From Prevotellamassilia sp. (GTDB lineage: Bacteria > Bacteroidota > Bacteroidia > Bacteroidales > Bacteroidaceae): 8,617 nt of DNA. Positions within the stretch are counted from its first letter, which is position 1. Every line of letters begins with the position of its first letter. The position numbers and the translations under genes are program-made. Positions 1 to 4,994 of the stretch are shown here, piece after piece. Location: NCBI GenBank assembly GCA_018383375.1, contig JAHAWW010000306.1, positions 1 to 8,617 on the forward strand. The letters run 5' to 3'. Below the pieces are notes generated by a model. That model was not told where the DNA came from. It did no database searches and saw only the letters and a list, made by a program, of their open reading frames with translations.

Positions 1-914
1 GCAATATGCCCATAGGCATACTCGGTTCGCTCTTCATCTGCACCGTCATCTACATCATTTTTGCCTTTGTTATGGTGGGCGTGGTGGACTATCACGTCTA
101 TGCCGGCGACACCGGTTCGATTGCTCCCGCCGCCATTGCCGTGCAGCATATGGGTGATGTCGGTGCCGGAGGCGTTGTCACCCCTGCCTATCCGGCTCTC
201 AACATGGGCATCATCGTGGCCATCTTGCTTGGCTATTCCAGCGTCATACTCGTTATGTTGATGGGTCAGAGCCGCGTGTTCTTCTCCATGAGCAAAGACG
301 GCCTGTTGCCACCGCTTTTCTCCCATCTCCATGAGCGTTTCCACACACCTGCCCGCAGCAACCTCCTTTTCATGTGCGTGGTGAGCCTTTTTGCCGGCGT
401 TGTGCCCGCCCAGATTGCCGGCGAGATGACCAGTATCGGCACCCTGTTTGCCTTCTCATTGGTTTGTGTCGGCGTCATTGTGGTTCGACGCACGATGCCC
501 AACGCCCCACGCGGTTTCAAGACGCCGCTTGTGCCCTATGTGCCGGCGCTTGGCGTGATGTGTTGCGTGGGCATGATGCTCTTCTTGCCTGCCGAGACGT
601 GGATACGATTAGTCATTTGGATGCTCATTGGCCTCGACATTTATGCCAACTATGGTGTGACCCACAGCTGCATAGGCGGTGGCACAGTGAGACGTCACGG
701 ACAGACGCTGTTGAGCGGTCTGGGCGTGGTGTTGGGCTTCTTGTGTGTGCTCACCGGCTTTTGGCATCAGCAGACTGCCGGCTGGCAGGCCGACCGCACC
801 ATGCTCATCATCAGCGTCGTGTTTGGCGTGGTCCACATCGGCTACTTCCTCGTGCGCTTCAAGACGGTGAAACCGACTGACGCCGACGACGGTGGGCTGA
901 AGACCTTGAAATAA
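1..914 (+). CDS. APC-superfamily amino acid permease, C-terminal part (5' end outside window)
   Basis: This inner-membrane transporter resembles the cationic amino acid transporter (CAT) group of the APC superfamily; its substrate cannot be told from the sequence. The reading frame is open to the left edge: the codon before the first ATG (position 6) encodes Asn, and the N-MPIGILGS context is an internal family motif, so the N-terminal half is missing. About 303 residues are visible. Numbered from that ATG, hydrophobic segments lie near residues 1-27, 66-87, 118-137, 142-161, 179-195, 199-216, 234-253 and 264-284. The family signature GQSRVFFSMSKDGLLPP (about 87-103) is followed by a SIGTLFAF segment and by RGFKTPLVPYVP (169-180), both typical of CAT-type permeases. 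The gene ends in TAA at 912-914 and a terminator hairpin starts about 30 bases later. Family assignment is confident; transport of amino acids is inferred from homology. Confidence 0.9.
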   Translation, partial: NMPIGILGSLFICTVIYIIFAFVMVGVVDYHVYAGDTGSIAPAAIAVQHMGDVGAGGVVTPAYPALNMGIIVAILLGYSSVILVMLMGQSRVFFSMSKDGLLPPLFSHLHERFHTPARSNLLFMCVVSLFAGVVPAQIAGEMTSIGTLFAFSLVCVGVIVVRRTMPNAPRGFKTPLVPYVPALGVMCCVGMMLFLPAETWIRLVIWMLIGLDIYANYGVTHSCIGGGTVRRHGQTLLSGLGVVLGFLCVLTGFWHQQTAGWQADRTMLIISVVFGVVHIGYFLVRFKTVKPTDADDGGLKTLK

Positions 915-945
915 ATCGCGACAACAGCTTTAACGTTCAGATATG

Positions 946-990
946 GGGGTCGTCTGTGACACAATTTGTGGCAGACGGCCTCTATTTTAT
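946..990 (+). terminator. Intrinsic terminator of the amino acid permease gene
   Basis: Bases 948-956 (GGTCGTCTG) pair with 972-980 (CAGACGGCC) over nine pairs including one G-T wobble, and pairing extends to 946/982. Inside the loop CACA (960-963) pairs with TGTG (967-970). The hairpin is followed by the T-rich tract TCTATTTTATT starting at 981. It lies about 30 bases after the permease stop codon in the right orientation, which fits a Rho-independent terminator. Confidence 0.75.
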
Positions 991-1069
991 TCTGTAAAGT
1001 TTCGGATGGCACTTTTTCAGGGGAAAAAATGCCGGCGGCGTGTCTCTGTGGCGGAAAGATTTTTCGGGA

Positions 1070-1104
1070 ATAAGGACAGAAAATTCTGTCATAAGGACAG
1101 AAAA
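1070..1104. repeat. 14-bp direct repeat with an overlapping 16-bp palindrome
   Basis: ATAAGGACAGAAAA occurs at 1070-1083 and again at 1091-1104, a period of 21 bases. Overlapping the first copy, GACAGAA (1075-1081) and TTCTGTC (1084-1090) form a perfect inverted repeat with a 2-base centre. The arrangement could be a protein-binding site or a fragment of a dispersed intergenic repeat. The function is unknown. Confidence 0.6.
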
Positions 1105-1140
1105 AACGCGCCTTATGCCCGTAACGCGCCAAAAGTCAAC

Positions 1141-1173
1141 AAAAAAGGCCCTCACGGGCCTCTCTATCTTTTT
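1141..1173. terminator. Bidirectional terminator-like hairpin, stronger on the minus strand
   Basis: AGGCCC (1146-1151) and GGGCCT (1156-1161) form a perfect 6-bp stem with a 4-base loop. Read on the minus strand the stem runs straight into six T (complement of the A run 1141-1146), a compact intrinsic-terminator shape. Read on the plus strand the T run (1169-1173) is displaced by seven bases, so plus-strand activity would be weaker. It may be a backup terminator for the folP-cdd cluster, or may end a short transcript from the promoter-like site at 1181-1210. Confidence 0.6.
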
Positions 1174-1180
1174 ACTGCTT

Positions 1181-1210
1181 CAAAGATAACCATTCAGCCC
1201 CTATCACAAA
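1181..1210 (-). promoter_or_regulatory. Candidate Bacteroidota-type promoter on the minus strand
   Basis: Read on the minus strand, TTTG (complement of 1207-1210) is followed after 18 bases by TATCTTTG (complement of 1181-1188). This matches the Bacteroidota -33 TTTG and -7 TAnnTTTG pattern. Transcription would start near 1174-1177 and meet the hairpin at 1161-1146 almost at once. No gene lies downstream on this strand before the antisense of the permease. The elements are short, so chance occurrence is possible. Confidence 0.35.
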
Positions 1211-1226
1211 AAGACCAAACACCACG

Positions 1227-1254
1227 AAAAAGCCCGGACTGCACAGCCCGGGCT
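1227..1254 (-). terminator. Intrinsic terminator of cdd and of the folP-cdaA-nagA-cdd cluster
   Basis: AGCCCGG (1231-1237) and CCGGGCT (1248-1254) form a perfect 7-bp GC-rich stem around a 10-base loop. On the minus strand the stem is followed directly by a T run (complement of 1227-1231), as expected for Rho-independent termination. It begins 30 bases past the cdd stop codon. On the plus strand there is no T run after the stem, so it works in one direction only. Confidence 0.8.
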
Positions 1255-1283
1255 AAAAGATAGAGAGTCGGCCGTAGCCGCCC

Positions 1284-1757
1284 TTAAAAATCGACAAACT
1301 CAAACGGCAGGAGATCACTGACGCCGGAGATTTCAATCACTTCTTGGCTGCCGTAGAGCAAAACGCGGAGGCGGCGTCCAAAACGAGTCTCGGCTTGCAG
1401 CAAAACTTGCCTGCAGGCGCCGCAAGGCGAGATGGGTCGCGGCGTCAAACGGCCGTCGGTGCCTCGGGCGGCAATGGCGATGGTCTCGGGCGCCTCATGG
1501 GGATGACGGCTTCCGGCATAGAACATCGCACAGCGCTCGGCACAGGTGCCGGAGGGGAAGGCCACATTCTCTTGATTGCTGCCCACGACTACCACGCCGC
1601 TTTCGAGCCTCACGGCCGCGCCCACACAGAAGTGTGAATAGGGCGCGTAGCTGGTCTCGGTGGCGCTGATGGCGGCATCGATGAGTTGGCGGTCGGTCTC
1701 GGCGAGTTCGTCGAGCTGCAGAGAGCGGTAGGCTATGGTGAGCGTCTTGTCTGTCAT
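1284..1757 (-). CDS. cdd: Cytidine deaminase
   Basis: This soluble cytoplasmic enzyme hydrolytically deaminates cytidine and deoxycytidine to uridine and deoxyuridine in pyrimidine salvage. The 157-residue length fits the short homotetrameric class of the zinc-dependent cytidine deaminase family. The zinc site is complete: Cys72-Ala-Glu74 (in GTCAERCAMF) supplies one zinc ligand and the proton-shuttling glutamate, and Pro-Cys112-Gly-Ala-Cys115-Arg-Gln supplies the other two ligands. The substrate-binding segment NQENVAFPSG (61-70) and the preceding SYAPYSHFCVGAA (36-48) are also family typical. It is the last gene of the minus-strand cluster, 85 bases after nagA. That gap contains a perfect hairpin, so cdd may be partly uncoupled from nagA. 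Its terminator follows at once. No Shine-Dalgarno sequence is evident. Function is highly likely from the intact motifs. Confidence 0.95.
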   Translation of the reverse strand: MTDKTLTIAYRSLQLDELAETDRQLIDAAISATETSYAPYSHFCVGAAVRLESGVVVVGSNQENVAFPSGTCAERCAMFYAGSRHPHEAPETIAIAARGTDGRLTPRPISPCGACRQVLLQAETRFGRRLRVLLYGSQEVIEISGVSDLLPFEFVDF

Positions 1758-1794
1758 AAAGTCTGCTGTTTGAAAGAGGGGCTTAAGGGAGAGT

Positions 1795-1830
1795 CGACAG
1801 GCAGAGCCGATACGGCCTCGCTGCCTGTCG
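1795..1830 (-). promoter_or_regulatory. Perfect 10-bp intercistronic hairpin between nagA and cdd
   Basis: CGACAGGCAG (1795-1804) and CTGCCTGTCG (1821-1830) are perfect inverted repeats around a 16-base loop, starting 12 bases after the nagA stop codon. On the minus strand no T run follows, so it is not a classical intrinsic terminator. It could protect the nagA 3' end, lower read-through into cdd, or mark a processing point. The structure is seen; the role is inferred. Confidence 0.6.
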
Positions 1831-1842
1831 GCTTTCAGATTG

Positions 1843-2997
1843 TCAAAGTTCGCTGCGCACCACGCGACCCATTTGCATCACAAACTTGATGTTTTGGTCG
1901 GCGTCGAGCATAATGATGTCGGCATCTTTGCCCGGTTCGAGTGTGCCTTTGCGGTCGATGATGCCCATGATGCGTGCCGGTGTCTCTGAGGCCATGCGGC
2001 AAGCGTCTTCGAGCGGAATGCCGGCTTGTTGCACACAGGTGCGGATGAGGCGGTCCATCGTGGCGATGCTACCGGCGAGGGCTGAGCGGTCGGCCAGTTT
2101 GCATACGCCGTCTTCGAGGATGACGCGGGGGTCAAAAGCGGCATTGCCGTGGGTGCAACTGCAAGCCAGAGAGTCGGTGACGAGAGCCGTTTTCTCCACG
2201 CCCTTAATCTGATAGATCATACGCAACATGACGGGAGGGACGTGGATGCCGTCGGCAATCATCTCGACGGTCATGTTTTCTTCGGCAAAAATGCTTTCGA
2301 CGGTGCCGGCAGTCTTAAACTCACGGTTTTTATAGACCACGGGCATGGCGTTGTAGAAGTGTGTGGCGTGGGTCATACCGGCCTCGTTGGCAGCGTGAAC
2401 ATCGTCGTAGGTGGCACGCGTATGAGCGATGGAAGGCAAAACACCGTGGTGGCAGCAAGACTTGATGAATTCTACGGAGCCTGGCAGTTCGGGAGCCTCA
2501 TCCCAGCGCTTGAGACAGGGGCTTTCTTTCAAAATCTTGTTGTATTCTTCGGGCTGCGGCGCTTTAATCCATTCGGGAATTTGCGCACCGGCTTGGGCGG
2601 GGTTGAAATACGGGCCCTCGAGGTGGAGACCCATCACGGGGCTGTCGGGCTCGTCCATGAGTTTCTGACATGTCTTGACGGCGGCTTCAATCATCTCGAC
2701 TGTCGACGACGAGAGGGTGGGATAGATGGCTGTGGTGCCATTTTGCAGGTGGGCGTCTACGGCTACGCGGAAGGCCTCTTCGGTGCCTTCCATGAAGTCG
2801 CGGCCGCCACCGCCGTGTACGTGCATCTCAATGCCACCAGGCACCACATCGGCACCACCGGCGTCAATTATCTCAGCATCGACAACGTGGAGGTCGGTGG
2901 GGAGAACGGCCTTGATTTTGTTGCCGTCTACTACGATAGAACCGCCCTCAAGCCAACCTTGCGGCGTGAGAATGCGGCCATTTACAATCTGTTTCAT
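1843..2997 (-). CDS. nagA: N-acetylglucosamine-6-phosphate deacetylase
   Basis: NagA removes the acetyl group from GlcNAc-6-phosphate to give glucosamine-6-phosphate and acetate. It acts in the cytoplasm and recycles amino sugars from cell wall and chitin-like or mucin glycans. The 384-residue protein is full length for this amidohydrolase-superfamily family. An N-terminal beta part (1-55) leads to the metal motif His59-Val-His61-GGGG. It is followed by the metal ligand Glu127 in HLEGPYF, His192 in IAHTRA, His210/His213 in THATHFYNAMP, the substrate-side His252 in DGIHVPP and the catalytic Asp275 in VTDSLA. LAGSIATMDRLIR (308-320) and the closing segment TLEPGKDADIIMLD (352-365) are also typical. 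It lies 71 bases after cdaA and 85 bases before cdd on the same strand. No nagB deaminase is in the window. Three cysteines lie close after the catalytic Asp region (279, 281) and in a Cys-Cys pair (181-182); I attach no function to them. Confidence 0.95.
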   Translation of the reverse strand: MKQIVNGRILTPQGWLEGGSIVVDGNKIKAVLPTDLHVVDAEIIDAGGADVVPGGIEMHVHGGGGRDFMEGTEEAFRVAVDAHLQNGTTAIYPTLSSSTVEMIEAAVKTCQKLMDEPDSPVMGLHLEGPYFNPAQAGAQIPEWIKAPQPEEYNKILKESPCLKRWDEAPELPGSVEFIKSCCHHGVLPSIAHTRATYDDVHAANEAGMTHATHFYNAMPVVYKNREFKTAGTVESIFAEENMTVEMIADGIHVPPVMLRMIYQIKGVEKTALVTDSLACSCTHGNAAFDPRVILEDGVCKLADRSALAGSIATMDRLIRTCVQQAGIPLEDACRMASETPARIMGIIDRKGTLEPGKDADIIMLDADQNIKFVMQMGRVVRSEL

Positions 2998-3068
2998 AGT
3001 CGTTATTGGTTTAAAGGGTTGTTTGAATAAATTTGTTCAATTATCTGTGTGATAGTTTGTTGTGAAGT

Positions 3069-3854
3069 TTATTTTGGCCACTCAGATGTGAGCAGGCTCT
3101 CGAGGCTCTCGGGGGTGAGTTTGAGGCGAAAACGGCCGCCGTAGGCCATAGAGATGCTGCCGGTCTCTTCCGACACAATAACGGCCAGGGCATCGCTCTT
3201 TTGGGCTATGCCGAGGGCTGAGCGGTGGCGCAGGCCAAGCGACTTGGGAATGTCGAGGTCGTGGCTGACGGGGAGAATGCATCCGGCGGCTTTGATGCGA
3301 CCCGAAGAAACCACAACGGCACCGTCGTGGAGGGGACTGTTTTTGAAAAAAAGGTTCTCAATGAGACGCTGGCTGATGGCGGCATCGATGACCTCGCCTG
3401 AGCGAATGACATCGGCCAGCGGGTCGCGGCGCTGTATGATGATGAGAGCTCCCACCTTTGCACGACTCATATTGATGCAGGCCATGACGATGGGCAAAAC
3501 TTCCTGGCGATGGGTGGCTTCGGAGCCGCTGCGCCCTCTGAACTTAATCAACCGGCTCAACCACCAACTCTGTCGACGCGAACCAATGTCGGAAAAAGCA
3601 CGGCGTATCTCTTCTTGAAACAAAATAATCAAGGCGATGGCACCCACATTGACCAATTTATCCATGATGCTGCCCAATAGGCGCATCTCAAACAAGCCCG
3701 TCACCACGAGCCACGAGATCACGAAAAGAATGATGCCATAGAATATCTTGTCGGAGCCCGACTCGCGCATGAGGCGATATATATAATATAGGAGTAGGGC
3801 GACGGCTATGATGTCGATGATGTCAATGATGCCAAAAGAAATCATAGAGAGCAT
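3069..3854 (-). CDS. cdaA: Membrane-bound diadenylate cyclase (CdaA type)
   Basis: CdaA condenses two ATP into cyclic di-AMP, a second messenger tied to potassium and osmotic balance and to cell-wall homeostasis. The 261-residue protein has three predicted N-terminal membrane helices (about 8-27, 36-53 and 68-80), a basic linker, and a DisA_N-type catalytic domain (about 85-250). Both catalytic motifs are intact: Asp177-Gly-Ala in SPLHDGAVVVS and Arg209-His-Arg211 in GLRHRSALG. The segment VSEETGSISMAYGG (227-240) follows as in the family. The start chosen is the first ATG (3854); a second in-frame ATG at 3845 (MISFGIID) would remove only three residues and is about equally credible. It follows folP by 41 bases and precedes nagA by 71. 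No cdaR-like partner gene is in the window, unlike the Firmicutes cdaA-cdaR-glmM arrangement. Also known as dacA. Confidence 0.93.
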   Translation of the reverse strand: MLSMISFGIIDIIDIIAVALLLYYIYRLMRESGSDKIFYGIILFVISWLVVTGLFEMRLLGSIMDKLVNVGAIALIILFQEEIRRAFSDIGSRRQSWWLSRLIKFRGRSGSEATHRQEVLPIVMACINMSRAKVGALIIIQRRDPLADVIRSGEVIDAAISQRLIENLFFKNSPLHDGAVVVSSGRIKAAGCILPVSHDLDIPKSLGLRHRSALGIAQKSDALAVIVSEETGSISMAYGGRFRLKLTPESLESLLTSEWPK

Positions 3855-3895
3855 GGGCAGTGTGGCTTAAAGCGAGGAGAAAAAAACGAGTGGTT

Positions 3896-4741
3896 TTAGC
3901 GTGCTTGGGCGATGGCTTGATAGATTTTGACAGTCTGCACAGCCTCGGCCACGTCGTGGACACGCAAGATGTGCGCCCCGGCAAGTAGGGCAGCCATATG
4001 GAGAGCCGTGGTGCCGCCGAGCGACTCTGAGGGCGTGAGGTCGAGCAGGCGGTAGATCATGGATTTGCGCGATACCCCTACGAGCAAGGGCAGGTCGAAA
4101 GCGGCGAAGTCTGAGAGATGGGCCATCAGATGGTAGTTGTGGTCCAGTGTTTTGCCAAAACCAAAGCCCGGGTCGAGGATGATGTCGTTGACGCCAAGGG
4201 CGTGGAGGCGGTCGATGCGGCGGGAAAAATAGAGTGCCATTTCGCCGAGCAAGTTGTCATAGGTGGGTGCTTGCTGCATTGTCGACGGTGTGCCCTGCAT
4301 GTGCATGAGGATGTATGGCACGCCCAGCCTCGCCACCGTTTGAAACATGCGGTGGTCCATTTCCCCACCCGAAATGTCGTTGATGATATCGACACCATAT
4401 TCTTCCACACACATTCGGGCCACATCGGCGCGGAAGGTGTCGACCGATACAACGGCATCAGGTGCTTCGCGGCGCAGGAGCGAGAGCCCGCGGCGCAGAC
4501 GGGCCATTTCTTCGTCGGGCGGCACATCGTCGGCACCGGGTCGCGAAGAGTAGGCACCCACGTCAATCATCGTGCCGCCTTGGGTCAAGATGGTCTGTAC
4601 GCGCTCGATGATTTCAGCCTCAGACTGCTTGCGGCTGTCGGCATAAAAAGAGTCGGGAGTGAGATTGAGAATGCCCATCACCTGTGGCCTGTCGAGAGAG
4701 AATAGACGGCCGTGGCAATTGAGCGCATAAGGAAAAGACAT
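3896..4741 (-). CDS. folP: Dihydropteroate synthase
   Basis: FolP joins 6-hydroxymethyl-dihydropterin pyrophosphate and p-aminobenzoate to form dihydropteroate in folate synthesis; it is the sulfonamide target. The reading frame extends upstream to 5005, but I place the start at the ATG at 4741 (MSFPYALNCHG). This gives 281 residues, the usual length; the 88-residue extension has no family similarity and overlaps murF. TIM-barrel motifs appear in order: MGILNLTPDSF (22-32), DVGAYSSRPGA (60-70, the loop near the sulfonamide site), SVDTF (99-103), INDISGG (120-126), LMHMQGTP (145-152), DPGFGFGKT (190-198), VGVSRKSM (221-228) and LRVHDV (259-264). It is the first gene of the minus-strand cluster, 41 bases before cdaA, and diverges from murF. 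A -7-like element on the minus strand lies about 100 bases upstream. All key residues are present. Confidence 0.95.
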   Translation of the reverse strand: MSFPYALNCHGRLFSLDRPQVMGILNLTPDSFYADSRKQSEAEIIERVQTILTQGGTMIDVGAYSSRPGADDVPPDEEMARLRRGLSLLRREAPDAVVSVDTFRADVARMCVEEYGVDIINDISGGEMDHRMFQTVARLGVPYILMHMQGTPSTMQQAPTYDNLLGEMALYFSRRIDRLHALGVNDIILDPGFGFGKTLDHNYHLMAHLSDFAAFDLPLLVGVSRKSMIYRLLDLTPSESLGGTTALHMAALLAGAHILRVHDVAEAVQTVKIYQAIAQAR

Positions 4742-4840
4742 AACTGCTGTCGGTGTGGTTTGGCTTAAATAAGTTGAGTGTGTGACATCGTGACAGTCGC
4801 GGTGAGGCAGCGCCCGGCAGATTTTTGGTAGACACACAGA

Positions 4841-4848
4841 CAAAATTA
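4841..4848 (-). promoter_or_regulatory. Candidate -7 element for folP
   Basis: On the minus strand this reads TAATTTTG, matching the Bacteroidota TAnnTTTG -7 element. A clear TTTG -33 element is missing at the expected distance; that position (about 4868-4871) coincides with the -33 region of the opposing murF promoter. The implied start near 4835 would leave a leader of roughly 90 bases before the folP ATG at 4741. Confidence 0.4.
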
Positions 4849-4868
4849 GTGAGAATATTCGTGACGCG

Positions 4869-4899
4869 TTTAATCTTTCGTGAAAAAAGCGTATTTTTG
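4869..4899 (+). promoter_or_regulatory. Candidate promoter for murF and the downstream permease
   Basis: TTTA (4869-4872), a 19-base spacer and TATTTTTG (4892-4899) match the Bacteroidota promoter pattern, with a perfect -7 TAnnTTTG and a 3-of-4 -33 element. Transcription would start near 4903-4907, leaving about 90 bases of leader before the murF start at 4995. The position within the only non-coding gap upstream of murF supports it. Confidence 0.55.
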
Positions 4900-4994
4900 C
4901 GGTTGTATTCATCAAAAAGCCGTCCCCACATCCCACCTTGGTTGCGGATTTTTTCACCGCTGCAGACCGAGAGGACCGCCGGGGCGCAATCGCT

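Larger units (their letters stand above)
915..1283. other. Non-coding region between convergent genes
   Basis: This 369-base stretch separates the 3' ends of the permease (plus) and cdd (minus). It holds the permease terminator (946-990), a short direct repeat with an overlapping palindrome (1070-1104), an 8-base repeat AACGCGCC at 1105-1112 and 1123-1130, a bidirectional hairpin (1141-1173), a promoter-like site on the minus strand (1181-1210) and the cdd terminator (1227-1254). Open frames of about 100 codons cross it on both strands. Their translations are rich in Arg, Lys and Cys, show no domain, and run through the hairpins, so I do not call them genes. Confidence 0.7.
4742..4994. other. 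Divergent intergenic region between folP and murF
   Basis: This 253-base region separates the two start codons. It contains the back-to-back promoter-like elements at 4841-4848 (minus) and 4869-4899 (plus). Reading frames of both genes extend into it (folP to 5005, murF to 4938), but the extra N-terminal residues show no family similarity. I see no riboswitch, terminator or small RNA here. Confidence 0.6.

Noticed and set aside
943..1263. Open frames of about 100 codons on both strands in the convergent gap (plus 943-1263, minus 842-1132)
   Set aside because: They cross terminator hairpins and the permease 3' end. Their composition is dominated by the repeated ATAAGGACAGAAAA sequence, and no domain or start signal supports them.
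3019..3026. TAAATTTG, a -7-like match on the plus strand between nagA and cdaA
   Set aside because: It points away from both minus-strand genes, there is no gene downstream on that strand and no -33 partner is clear. AT-rich gaps yield such matches by chance.
2149..3030. 293-codon open frame antisense to nagA
   Set aside because: It mirrors nagA codons and shows no recognisable motif; nagA has all its catalytic residues.
3776..3832. AT-repeat and ATG-triplet-like low-complexity sequence
   Set aside because: It encodes the IIDIIDIIA...LLLYYIYRLM membrane segment of CdaA, so the repetition follows from the protein sequence.
4938..4994. Extended N-terminus of murF (19 extra residues)
   Set aside because: The MurF family N-terminus begins at the MTDIPSLYRLF segment; the added residues are unlike the family.
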